This document shows, piece by piece, positions 11,450 through 22,712 of a stretch of DNA of 64,000 bases. The stretch is from Flammula alnicola (taxonomy: Eukaryota > Basidiomycota > Agaricomycetes > Agaricales > Strophariaceae). The stretch's first letter is position 1, and the number at the start of each line of letters is the position of its first letter. The notes under the pieces were generated by a model. It did no database searches. It was not told the origin of the DNA and was given only the letters and a program-made list of their open reading frames with translations. Location of the stretch: contig JADNRV010000170.1 of NCBI GenBank assembly GCA_015499995.1, positions 44,942 through 108,941 on the forward strand. Reading direction: 5' to 3'. The position numbers were made by a program, and so were the translations under genes.

Positions 11450-12744
11450 TAGGGTTGGGTAAAAAACCTCCAGGGGGTGTAATTTACCAGTAATTTACCT
11501 CGAAAATTTTTTCTGTGAGAGGGACAGGTAATTTACCAGTATTTTACCGGTAATTTACCATCACGTGATTTGATTTTCGTAAGGCTTTTAATAAAAGTGG
11601 TGGTGGGCAACGCCTGTTCAAAATGATGGTATTTGGTTGTGCTTGGCTGGACCTTCCCACCTGCCAATCTTCAAGAAGAAGTGTCCACTTTTTATATCAT
11701 CTGCAATTCTCCCTCTATCCTCGAATTTAGAGCGTCATTCATCTTTAGGCAACATTTCAAGTCATTTGTTGCATTGAATAAGATAAATTCGCATTTTTAA
11801 GCTACTTTTGACGCGTCAAACTACACCTTTTGACGTGTATCTCAACACAGAGTTCGAAATTCCGAAAATGAATGCAACAATTTATAGATTTCGTTGAAAG
11901 AATCAAAATGTTTCCGTAAAATTAGTCACAGAAATGAGTCACAAAAACGTGAAAAGCCTTGGAAGGAATTAATACCTAGGCACGTAATTTAAATGTGACA
12001 ATTATGTGACAACGCGTCGGGAACGCCGCCTCGAGACGGAAAAAAAGTGCTTTACCTTCGAATTGGCCATTTTCAAACTACTGTGCAGCTAGACACATGT
12101 AAGAATGACATTATTCTTGTCTCATATAATGTCTGATTATGCTTTACTATGTTGTAGACTCGAAATACACCAAAATGTAATAGTTTTACGTCTCCTAACC
12201 TCCGCCTGATGAAGAAGAGGATGCTGAGATGGCGGAATAAAACGGACAAGGTGTGGGTACTGTTCAAGGATAGAATTTTCCATCGATGCGTGCGTGAAAC
12301 CTTGTGTCAATCATCCTGTCAATCATCCTTCTGATAAGATCTTTGCACAGATCAGCTCCCAGATTATCGTACAATTCTACTTTCACTATTATTTTCACAT
12401 AAACGGACATACATTAGTCAAGATATTCATATTACATTATTTCTACAACTATCCTATGGTGTTAGAACTAAGAAATCGTTGCGGAATGGATGAGATTCTG
12501 GTTTGGACACTTTTTCGAGGGTGATCTGCTGACTAAGCTTCCCATCAATCCAACCGGCCATGCCCACCACCACAAGTTTTAAAAAAAATTTCGCCACCTG
12601 CGTGGCTCATATATATCACGTGGCCATGCAGTAAAAAACCTCACAGACCTGCCGCCAGGGGGGGTAATTTACCTGGTAATTTACCGGTAATTTACCGGTA
12701 AAAAACGTTTTGGTAAAAAACCTAGGGTTTTTTACCCAACCCTA
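11450..12744. mobile_element. hAT-like non-autonomous DNA transposon with 8-bp TSD
   Basis: This 1295-bp element lies between the peroxiredoxin and nitronate monooxygenase genes. It starts and ends with the same perfect 19-bp inverted repeat, TAGGGTTGGGTAAAAAACC, and is flanked on both sides by the identical 8-bp duplication GTTTGCCG (11442-11449 and 12745-12752). Just inside both ends are many copies of the near-palindromic GGTAATTTACC. Eight-bp duplications, TAGGG-type ends and clustered subterminal repeats are features of the hAT superfamily. The longest open frames are under 80 codons, so no transposase is encoded and it would need one in trans. The perfect duplication and ends suggest a fairly recent insertion. 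Confidence 0.92.
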
Positions 12745-13097
12745 GTTTGCCGCTTTCGACCCACTCTGCCCGTCTGGGGTAGCAGCAAAATGGAATGAAA
12801 GTTGCAACGCTCCGCTGTACTCGCCGACCCATTTATACTTGCCATCCCTTCGAAGGTTTTCTTCCGGTCGTATACCACGCGCGTCAGCTCTTTCCATCAC
12901 GGACAACTGCGATTTTAAATCATTCAAAGATTCGTAACCTTACCGCCCCGGATCGTGTGTTAACCGGACAACGCAGTGGTATTAATAGTAATGCCAGGGT
13001 CGCGACTCGCCTAGTACTGCTGCTCTCTCAACTCCATACCATACCAGTAACCACATACCCGCAAAGTCGCTCGCTTTCTACTTGACTGCCGTACAAG

Positions 13098-14764
13098 ATG
13101 CCCATTGTCACGCCATTGACGAAGATGCTCGGGATCCGAGTGTATGTTCTTCGCACTGCATCATATTGCTTGGCTTTTCGGAACTAACATAGCCTTGTGT
13201 TGGTGCAGTCCTGTTATTCAGGGAGGGATGCAATGGTAGATGCCTTTTCTCTACGTCTGGGTTGCTCAATGGCCGCAGAATGTTGAACAGGCGTTGACTT
13301 TATCGTAGGGTTGGTGTCCCGCGACTTGCAGCAGCTGTCTCTGAGGCAGGAGGATTGGGTATGTGATCACTTGCATATGCTTTCAGCGCGGAGGCAGGTC
13401 ATTCTAACGTATCCACGGCTTATCGTGTTTAGGTATCTTGACTGCCCTCACCCAACCGAACCCAAACGCTCTGCGTATCGCCATTCGAGAAACCCGCAAG
13501 CTCACGTCGAAGCCCTTTGGTGTGAACATCACCCTCTTGCCCAGCATCAACCCGCCCGACTATGAAGGCTATGCCCGTGCGGCTGTCGAGGAGGGTGTTA
13601 AGATATTTGAAACGGCAGGCAATAACCGTACGTCTGCGTTCTGCTTGTGGCTTTGGGCCTTAGCGAGGCGAGCGGAAGTCGGATCGGGGAAAGGCTGACG
13701 TTGTACCTACATAGCTGGACCGCTCATCAAGTACTTCAAGAGTCAAGGATGCTTTGTTGTGCACAAGTGCACCACTATTAGGCATGCGAAGGTGTGCTTT
13801 TCGTAATAATTTTTCGGGATGGACATCAGTCTGATCGTCACGGTTCAACAGAGCGCTGAGAGGCTCGGCGTTGATTTCCTGAGCATTGATGGGTTTGAAT
13901 GTGAGGCTCCTTTCTTACGTGCATGTGTTATTGGTATTTAATAAAATGCAAAGGTGCCGGACACCCTGGGGAAGATGATATTGGCGGTCTGGTCTTGGTG
14001 AGTCTGATTCTATGCTGGTAGCCTAAAGAAATCTCTATGCTGACGAAACTTACCCATATTAGATGGCTCGCGCCGCGAAGGAGCTTAGGGTCCCTTTTGT
14101 CGCTTCTGGAGGTGTCGCTGATGCCAGAGGTCTGGCTGCCGCTCTGGCTTTAGGCGCTTCGGTGTGTTCTGCTGCTTTTTTGTGGCTAGCATCTCTATTC
14201 TAAACGATGTCTTTTAGGGCGCAAACATGGGTATGTCGTTGTAGTTGACCTTTTCAGTGACTTTCTATCTCTAACCTTGCTACAGGTACTCGCTTCATGT
14301 GTACTGTTGAGTCGTAAGTATCCTTTTCGCGAAGTTATTGTATCGACACTTTTACTGAATATGTTAGACCTATCCACCAAAACATCAAGGAAAAGATCGT
14401 CGCTTCCACTGAGCGCGACACCGTGCACATCTTCCGTACTCTCCACAACACCGCACGCGTCTACAAGAACAAAGTGGCCATGGAGGTCGTCAGCATCGAG
14501 CGCCGCGGTAACGCCAAGTTCGAGGACATCAAAGACCTGGTGTCTGGTGCCCGAGGACGGCTGGTATATGAGAAGGGTGACCCTGATATCGGCATCTGGA
14601 GTGCGGGTATTACGATGGGGTTGATTGATGATATCCCTACGTGCGACGAGCTGTTGAAGAGGCTGGAGAGGGAGGTCGAGGAGATCGTGAGGGGCATGAA
14701 TAAGATGGTGATCACTGGCGAGAGTCCAGCAGAGGGCTCTGTCTATGCACAGGCTAAGCTGTAG
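13098..14764 (+). CDS. Nitronate monooxygenase (2-nitropropane dioxygenase family)
   Basis: FMN-dependent TIM-barrel enzyme that oxidises alkyl nitronates such as propionate 3-nitronate, a detoxification role. Eleven exons (13098-13141, 13209-13235, 13309-13358, 13433-13627, 13715-13791, 13852-13900, 13954-13997, 14063-14161, 14218-14230, 14286-14313, 14368-14764) sum to 1023 nt and give 340 residues. Diagnostic segments are PVIQGGMQWVGVPRLAAAV and SEAGGLGIL near the N-terminus, HKCTTIRHAKSAERLGVDFL, the phosphate-binding GFECAGHPGEDD, FVASGGVADARGLAAALALG and GANMGTRFMCT. Exon 9 is only 13 nt and exons 2 and 10 are under 30 nt. The family includes close relatives (FabK-like enoyl reductases), but the GFECAGHPGEDD pattern favours nitronate monooxygenase. 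Confidence 0.93.
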
Positions 14765-15423
14765 ATTATACGATATGGAGCGTGTAGCTGTGATAAGTAT
14801 TTATTCTGGATCTTCTTTTTGGTTTCTTTTTGGTCATCGGCGCAGCGCCTCCGTCGGATATTTTGGAGTCTGGCAGTTGATCGCAGGTCTTATAGTACAT
14901 GCAAAGTTATATGTATGACTTGGAGGCTTAGCCTGGCTTACTTTCTGTTCATGTCAATGTCTCTGCTGTGCAGCAGGCGAGCTAAAGATCTTGAGGGAGT
15001 TCTTTGACATTTAGATTTGTGAAGAGTCCATGGTGACTTTTGACGCGTCGACGCGTCTAACCAACACGCGGTGTCTATGTTGAACTCAAGATTCCTGGGA
15101 AGATGGGGGTGCATGGAAAGTGAGACGAAGAGACAGGTGCCGAGGAACACCGGGTGGCGTGCATGGACGTGTATGAATCTCGTGACCGTGTTGTAAGGCA
15201 TGAGGCAGAGACCCCGAAGATAAGTCGCCCATTTTCTGGCAGCCGGGAGGTGCCGACCTCCACATTTGGAGAGGTGGCTGGGGACGCGGTTGCATGTGGT
15301 TGAACTTGGTGTGCACGAGTTGATATTCGGCGTTTGAGATTTCTTTTTTTTCATTTGCTTTGTCTGCCCGCTGTCCTCTTTGCTTTCGTCGCTGTCTCTT
15401 TCGTTCTTCATCTCTTCTCAACA
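14765..15423. other. Intergenic between nitronate monooxygenase and Mps1
   Basis: No gene is seen. Overlapping minus-strand frames at 14938-15424 have no recognisable content and lie over the Mps1 promoter and leader. A C/T-rich stretch (TTTCGTTCTTCATCTCTTCT) precedes the Mps1 start, a common fungal 5' leader pattern. Confidence 0.5.
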
Positions 15424-18400
15424 ATGTCTACAAGTCCATCCACGTCCCCTCCAAGAACTCCGGACGACCGCCGCGCTTTGTCCCAGCCAAAGTCAACGAC
15501 CCCCAACTCGGATGATTCCTCAATCATCGACGACCTCTCCTTCGACTACATATTCGACAAGGAAGGCAATTTCGTGCGCCTCTCGAAAGGCTCGTCCTCA
15601 AAATCCAACCACTCATCGCCACCCACACCGCAAGAGGCACTTCAGCCGGACCCTCCAGGCCTCAAGCCACCCTCGCCAGATTTACTCGCGTCACCCGTCG
15701 CGAGAATCTCACTATCCAGGTCAGAAAGCGCGTTTCCAGTTCTCTCGGGCACAGGAGTAGGCAGCTCCACCATAGCCCAGAATGACAAGCCCGCAAGGTC
15801 GTTCCAACGGGTCGCGTCTGGCCCTGTAATTTCAATGACACCATCATATCTAGCACCCACAGCATCATCTCTCTCGAAACCCCGTGTTATGCCACGCCGT
15901 GTCACGATGGAAGATGCCCGTGAAAGACATGATTCCATGGGTGCTTCCAGAGCCAGGCAGGCCCTTGATTCCAGTGCCAACGCCTACGCACTGCAAGACG
16001 AAAAGGAGAACATCAGCGAATCCGATGACCATCCTTATATGCAAGCAGCCTCAGTCGCGACAAAGCAGCGAGGCTCGCCACCGCTGGTAACGCGATCAGT
16101 TTCTGCAGCCTCGACACGGTTACCTCCCGCACGGGCGGCCTATCTCGCCAATGGTGCCAGCAGCGCGAATGGCCGACCACTTGCTGAAGTGCCTCTGCAC
16201 CAGCGTGCCGTTCATGCTCGTCAAATCCTGCCCGGTCCCAATCGTGCTGGACGCATCATGAAATCGACTTCTGCCTCTAAATATGGCAGTTCAGCAGCTG
16301 CAGCTAATTTTGACCGGATCTCGGAAGTCGAAACCAGTGAGAACGAGAAGGCTGGTGGCCGCTACTCGCCCATTACTGGACCGACTGGTGGTGAGGACAC
16401 CGAGCCGGAAGATGAACCCGCAGGCGCCGTCGAGCCTGCTCTGGTGCCGCTACCGACGTCTATCCCTTCAGGTTCACATTTGGGCATTGCACGTTCAAGG
16501 GCAGGTACTTTAAGCATCAACGTGAATTCAGCTCTTTCTGGTTCGACAGCGTTATCACTATCGGGCAACACGCGACCGAGGAGGTCAGCGAGCTTAAGCG
16601 ATGCTTTAAGTAAGTTGCCATCATCTTCTTTCGTACAAATGCGTTGCTTAAACTTTCTTGTAGATAATGATGAATACCAGCTGCAACTACAACAGCAGTA
16701 TCAGAACTCAGGTTCGCGGCCCGGCACAAGCCTTGGTAAGTACATATGCTTGGAATTTTAACACACAATAACTGAGTCTAACTTAAATTAATAGGGCTAA
16801 ATGGTGATCATATTGCGGGACCTCGAAGAGTTACCCAGCAAGAACGAGAAAGGCAGGACTTGGAGGCACGAGCCGAGTATAAAAGTGAATTATTTCCTCG
16901 GTTTGAATGTTCATTTGAATTGATCTCTTCAATAAAATAGAATATCGCACACAAGATGAATCAGATCGTAAGTACTCCATCATAATGATAGATTTTTTGC
17001 TTATTGAACTTCGTTATTTCTAGGCCGAGAACACGAGAGCCATTTCCAACAATCGCGACAGTCTCCATCGCCAACGCATAATCAGCACTTACAATCATCG
17101 AGGGCAGCCTATACACACAGACGTCGGGATTCAGACACGCTGCGCAATGCTGTTCCTCCAACTTCTGCCACCTCGATAGGGTCTCCTACCGTTGTAGACG
17201 CACACAGGGCTTCGCCACCCTTGGCGTCGTCTCGTCTGCAGGTGCGAGCTTCACCACCCGGAGGAGCATCGAAGGGCCGCGTATCGCCTCCTCCGGCTAA
17301 AGGACGGGCCTCTCCTCCAGCAGCCAGGGGCCGGCTCTCACCAGCGACTGCTGGTAAAGAAGTGGCGAAGCATCGTCGGAGTCCGACGGCACCCCAGCCT
17401 CCTACGACGAGCGGCATGATGCGAGACGCGAACGCTGCGTCTAATCCTGCGGGCAAAACTTGGGCTGGCACCGGTGCTGGTGCGGATAGGGAGGATGATT
17501 ATGATTACGGAGGTGCTGCTAGTGCTGGAGAGCGAGAACGGGAAAGAGACAGGGATAGAGACAGGGAGCGCGAGAGGGAAAGGGAAAGGGAACGAGAGAG
17601 AGACCGAGAACGCGAGCGGAGGGGCCATCAATCGCATTTGTCGTTGCAGCATGCGTCGCAACAGCAGTACTCGCAGTCGGCGCCGTCGTTGCCAACCCCT
17701 GCGCAAGCTGCACCTCCTCCGGCCCAGCTCAACCGTCATATTGTGGTAAGTATTTTCGTTGTTGTTTCTTATCGATTTATTCGATCTAACTTGAATTTTT
17801 GATAGGTAAACAAGAAGGCTTACGCGCGGCTAGACATGATCGGGAAAGGCGGCTCATCGCGTGTCTTCCGAGTGCTCAACCATGCGAATGAGCTCTACGC
17901 CATCAAGCGAGTCTCGTTGGACAAGACGGACGCGGAGACGATGAGCGGATACATGAACGAGATTGCATTGCTGAAGCGGCTGGAGGGTAACAGTCGGATA
18001 ATACGGCTGATTGACAGCGAAGTCAAGCCGGGTCCTGGTGGCAGCAAAGGCCACTTGTTGCTCGTCATGGAGTGTGGAGAGATTGATTTGGCGAGGCTGT
18101 TGCAGGAACAGATGAAGGAGCCGGTTAACATGGTTTGGGTGGCGTATTACTGGCAGCAGGTGCATATATTTCAATTTGCATGTATCATTGCATGGTTTCT
18201 GATCCTTGCTGGCTCTTCTCTATTAGATGCTGCAAGCAGTGCATGTCATTCATGAGGAGAAGATTGTGCACTCGGATTTGAAACCTGCCAATTTTGTGTT
18301 GGTGCGGGGCCAACTGAAGTTGATTGACTTCGGTATTGCGAATGCCATCGCCAATGACACCACCAATATCCAACGAGATCATCAGGTACGAGTTCGCTTG

Positions 18401-19164
18401 CCTTTGGTTGTTGTCGCTCTTTCGCTCATCTGGCTTTTTCCTAGATCGGCACGGTGAATTATATGAGCCCAGAAGCTATCGAGCTACCTGACGGCATGCG
18501 TCGGCTGAAAGTCGGTCGGCCGTCCGACGTCTGGTCATTAGGCTGCATCCTTTACCAAATGGTCTACGGCCAACCACCGTTCCAGCACCTCTCGGTGTAC
18601 CAGAAGATGAAAGCTATTCCGGACTTGACGCACGTCATTGATTTTGCGGAGTACGCGACACCCACCGTACCCGCGCCGCGGAGCTCGACGCCGGGCAATG
18701 GCCAGGTCGACCCTCCCAAGAGGCTGGATCATCTGAAGCGGAGAGTAAGGAGGGATGTGATTATGAGCATGAAGAGCTGTTTGTGCCGGAATCCGAAAGA
18801 GAGGGCGACGATTCCTGATCTTTTGAACCATGGTTGGTTGGCGATGCAAGAACGTAAGTGGTTCTGTTGGGACATTGAAAAGTTTTCGACATGTATACTT
18901 ACTTGATTATTCTTTGTAGCGTCACCTCCCCCTGTTAAGGAGCTCCTCAAGGAGAATGAAACTGTCATCAACCCATATTATATGCGTCAGCTGCTGGAAT
19001 ACGGCATCAGGCTTGCCACCACCCCTCAGCCTGAGGGTGAGGTGCTCGATTCAGAGACGTTACTGAAGGAGGCAGAGGTTTGTGTTTGCTTGTTGGATCT
19101 TCGTCGTTTTGCTGACTCATATCTGCTGTAGCGCCTCGTTCAAGAGCTCAAATCGATCACTTAA
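15424..19164 (+). CDS. MPS1: Mps1/TTK dual-specificity checkpoint kinase
   Basis: Kinase of the spindle assembly checkpoint and spindle-pole or kinetochore function. Ten exons (15424-16609, 16664-16735, 16795-16884, 16941-16967, 17024-17745, 17806-18159, 18227-18385, 18445-18853, 18920-19077, 19132-19164) sum to 3210 nt, giving 1069 residues. The kinase domain begins near residue 700: glycine loop [20 protein letters not shown] lysine, [11 protein letters not shown] catalytic loop, [21 protein letters not shown] and [22 protein letters not shown] and DFGIAN are characteristic of Mps1. The first 700 residues are Ser/Pro-rich and probably disordered, and end in a block of about 30 alternating Arg/Glu/Asp residues (17528-17620). 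A Met in frame at 15334 would add a hydrophobic leader that does not suit this protein, so I chose 15424. Confidence 0.95.
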
Positions 19165-21146
19165 ATCGATCCAGCCTTGGTTTCAGTTCGCATTCGGCTC
19201 TCCCAACTGTTCAATATTCATCAAGCGCAGGAGGAACAAAAGTTATGTATCAGCTCAAGCCAACTCATGTCCATCATTTTAAAATCATAGAATTTCCGAT
19301 ATCGGACGCTCGTCTCATGCCGCCTCCATCGCTATGTCATACTTTGCAGCCACTTGGTCTGATGCCTTTCGAAAGGGTGCAAGGGCTGCTGTGTTATGTG
19401 CTTTGTAAAATCAACCACCCAATATGTATGAATTTTGCATCCTTCATTCATTCTGTCATTCTTTTTCCTCTCTTTCATGTCCATGAATGCCCGCTTGTAT
19501 TGACCATCCACTCCATCATTTCTGCCTCTTCAAAGACGCCTGCGCTTTCCACCTTCCTTCCGCCCTCTTTTGTTCTATGATATGCCGACCATTCATTTCT
19601 GTCATATGATTCTTCCTTTGGTTTATTTTTCTCTTTTCTCCAATCGGCCACCGCCCATCAATACGTTCTCTGGCATCTTTGTTCCTCTTTTTTTTTGCAT
19701 ATTGGCTAGGAATTTTCGGACCATTCAATACACTTGCCACCTACGAACGCACGTTGTGGCTAGTACGACGTCCCTCCTTAGCCCAACCCCTCCTTTTACT
19801 TCACCGGGTTCCACTCTCCTCGTCATTTTTTTTCTATTTTCCAAGGCATGGTTTTTATCCTGTGTACATATATTCCTTCTCATTCACTGCATTTTCTCTC
19901 TTCCTCCTAATCTCTTTCATTCACCTCGAAAAGAACTATATTACTGTTTGTGTATCCGGCCCTCCTAGCTTGATTGAATACAAACTATTTATTCTCTTCA
20001 CCCCAGTCCTACGGGACTGTGGCAACTTCAGTGGCAGCTGGGCGGATCTCCTAGCTCCTGGTCGAGGGAAACCAAATGCCAATTGTCAGCAATAAGATGT
20101 AGGCCTGTAACCGTTGACAGAGTTTCCCTCGAGTTGCTCCGATGATTTCGAGACAGACTTCAAAGCTTAGGTGCGTGCGATACCTACCATGATGCTTCCT
20201 CCGCTTAGCCAATGCCACGAATGCAGCACCTCAGCAACTTTGTAATTGACATTTAACAACTTTGTTGATAAGCCGCCGGTCGTTGCCTCATTTCGTTGCC
20301 GCCCAATGCCAGTTATTGCCTCTGCAAAATGAAATTCATCAACCCGCTCATGCGGTTGCTTTGCTTGGCGGTGATAAATGTTGGCTCTTTTGACACTGGG
20401 CTGTCGAAACTACAAAATTACAGTGGCTTACATGATATTCTGATCTTTGCACTGAACAGCCCAGCGCCCGCTGTTGAACTAGGTTTATTTTTGGCCCCGC
20501 ACTATAGGAGGACCTCTGTGCAAAGGCGTGGAAATTGGCGGATCTCCTCTAGGGATCGTGTACTGTGCACAGAGGAAGACATGGCAGGCATGCTACTTTC
20601 TCTTCGCCTGCTTAGATCTCCTTACCATACGGTCAAGGTAACTTGCTTGCTTTACATGTGCTGGATTGTGTATAGCTAAACATAACCTTCACAGAGAAAG
20701 AACCGTAATACAATCACGTATCCATCGCATTATACTTGCAGCATCGACTATGAGGCAGCTGGCATATTGATACCGACAGACGAGCGGCGACCTGTGACGT
20801 GTTCATGAAGATAATCCGCTAACTGGGACAAGCACTCAGAGACCTCCAACTGAACCCATACTTCGGTACATGCCATCCTTTGACGTTCAAATTTGTCTAT
20901 AAAATGGGTAGCAATTTCCAACTGCCTTCATCAGCCTCCTTCGTTCTTTCTCTTCGTCTTCTTTCAGTCGCCTGGCCAGGTGCCCTTTTCTGCTTTCTTC
21001 GACACCAGAACAATTTTTTTGTTATCTCTTTCGAGCAGGTTTGTTTTACTCTTCACTCTTTCCTGTCTGAATATTCAATCCAGTCTCTATTTTCTCTTAG
21101 TTTTTATTTGATTCACCCAACCTTCCCAGCACTCTTTTATATCAAA
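19165..21146. other. Intergenic, T/C-rich
   Basis: No gene is seen in 2 kb. The sequence from 19430 to 19950 is strongly pyrimidine-rich (TTTCTC/TTCCTT runs) and produces long but meaningless open frames such as 19570-20095. A plus-strand frame of 127 codons at 20296-20679 has no resemblance to a family. A TATAAAA at 20899-20905 may serve the secreted-protein gene downstream, with a long leader. Confidence 0.5.
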
Positions 21147-21912
21147 ATGTTTGCCAAACTTTTCAAGACTGTTATCGTCGCTTCTGCTCTGGTTGCAGGC
21201 GTCGCAGCCAAGCCTGTCCATCTCAACAGGCTGAGTGCGTACTACTATTCTTCCTGTCTGGTGCATGCTGCCGCTGGCGTCCTAAATTGCTGATGTTTTT
21301 CCTTTTTTACTTCTGGACTTTGATCTTTCAGCTGCTCGAGGGGATGTCTCCTTCGATAACTGGGGCGGATTTTCCTCGCTTAGTGGTTTCGACAACTTTT
21401 ACGGCACGGACAACTTCATCGGCTCTGTCGAGAGCCAGACCGTCGTCGAACAGAACACGGAACTTGTTTGCCATACCGAAACTATCGAGATCATCCAGCA
21501 ACGCCTCCTAGTTTTGCAAGAGATGGCCAAGAGGTCTGTCATCTATCATCGCTACGTAACAAACAGCTGACAGTATATAAATCATCCTAGGATCATCACT
21601 GAGCAAGTTTGCGAAGTCGAGACCCAAACCGTGGTCTTCGAACAATTCCATGCAAGCGTTGGGCTCTTCAGCCACGACCTCCGTCGCACTTCGGGACACC
21701 ATGTCGGATTCGACTCGAGCATCACTGACCACTTCGGCGACTTCTTCGCTGAGGATGGCTCGCTTTCGACCACCGACTTTGGATTCACCGGTCATGACGT
21801 AGGAAGCCACACCGTTGTTGTTGGCGGCTCGAACTGGAACTCCGTCAGCTCGCCTGCATCCGTTGGTTCAGCATATAGCGCCGCCAGGAGCGCATTCTAC
21901 GCATCATATTAA
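21147..21912 (+). CDS. Small secreted protein, Agaricomycete-conserved type, unknown function
   Basis: Three exons (21147-21234, 21332-21533, 21591-21912) give 203 residues. The N-terminus is a clear signal peptide (MFAKLFKTVIVASALVAGVA, cleavage likely after AAA/AKP). The mature part contains DVSFDNWGGFSSLSGFDNFY, a central amphipathic stretch NTELVCHTETIEIIQQRLL and LQEMAKRIITEQVCEVETQT with two cysteines that may pair, then a Ser/Gly/Asp-rich tail. The pattern resembles conserved hypothetical extracellular proteins of mushroom fungi. No catalytic motif is visible. The splice phases fit exactly, which supports the model. Confidence 0.8.
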
Positions 21913-22712
21913 ATTGATAGGTTAGTTTTGTTTCTTTGCGAGAATGATCAGGTACTTATTTATGGATGGCCGCTTGTCCACAGGAGGAACTCTCTACATT
22001 TGTGTGCTCTCTCTGATACCCCTCGACTCTGGTGGCGACCGTCGACGCATTTTTGATATTTAGAGCCTTTTATTATTTTTTTTCGGTTCATAGCCTTGTC
22101 AAATTTATTCGCTTTCAAAGGAGTCAGAATTGGAACTTATGGGCTTAGTTGAGGCTTAGTAGGCTTGGCCAGCTGCTGCCATACGACACTGCTCCTTAAC
22201 CTGGTTGCTGAAAATAAAAACGCAATGTTTTCTTCATTTTCCTTTCATTATAATTTCACTGAGTATGTGTGTAAAACTAATATAAAAAACCCCTCCGAAG
22301 GTCGTGGGAAATTTTCATGAACACATTCCTACCCCAGCGTACCCCTTGTTTCTCGCGTCGAAGTTCAGATCGGTACTTCAGAGCCACCCCCGTGCAGCCA
22401 CAATCTATTTGCTCCCCAACAAGTACAGGTCTTATGTATGTAGGTGTTGTCAAGGGACCAAGTCGACGGGCACTCTGACGCATGTCAAGGTCTCATGACT
22501 GAAAGCTTGTTTGAATCTGCCATCTTTATAAAGCCAATGGCGGTTCCTCTATGACCATCGTTTGACCGCCACTCCCTTCTCCTCATTCCCCTCCGACCTT
22601 CTGGTTACAGCTTCATCAAGCTTCGTAAGGTACATATTAAAAAAAGTATTTTCGAAGTCCAAAACCGCTAATAGTACTCCCCAGATATTGAGCCAAATTC
22701 TAGGCTGTACTG
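21913..22712. other. Intergenic between secreted protein and MYND gene
   Basis: No gene is seen. A TTTATAAAG at 22526-22534 is a plausible TATA box for the MYND gene 180 bp downstream. Short frames on both strands at 22277-22750 are shadows or chance. Confidence 0.5.

Noticed and set aside
17338..17739. Minus-strand frame over the Mps1 Arg/Glu block
   Set aside because: It is the complement of a purine-rich coding tract in a well-supported gene.
19570..20095. Long plus-strand frames with hydrophobic residues
   Set aside because: They come from a T/C-rich tract, which yields Phe/Leu/Ser-rich translations in all frames. No start context or intron pattern supports a gene.
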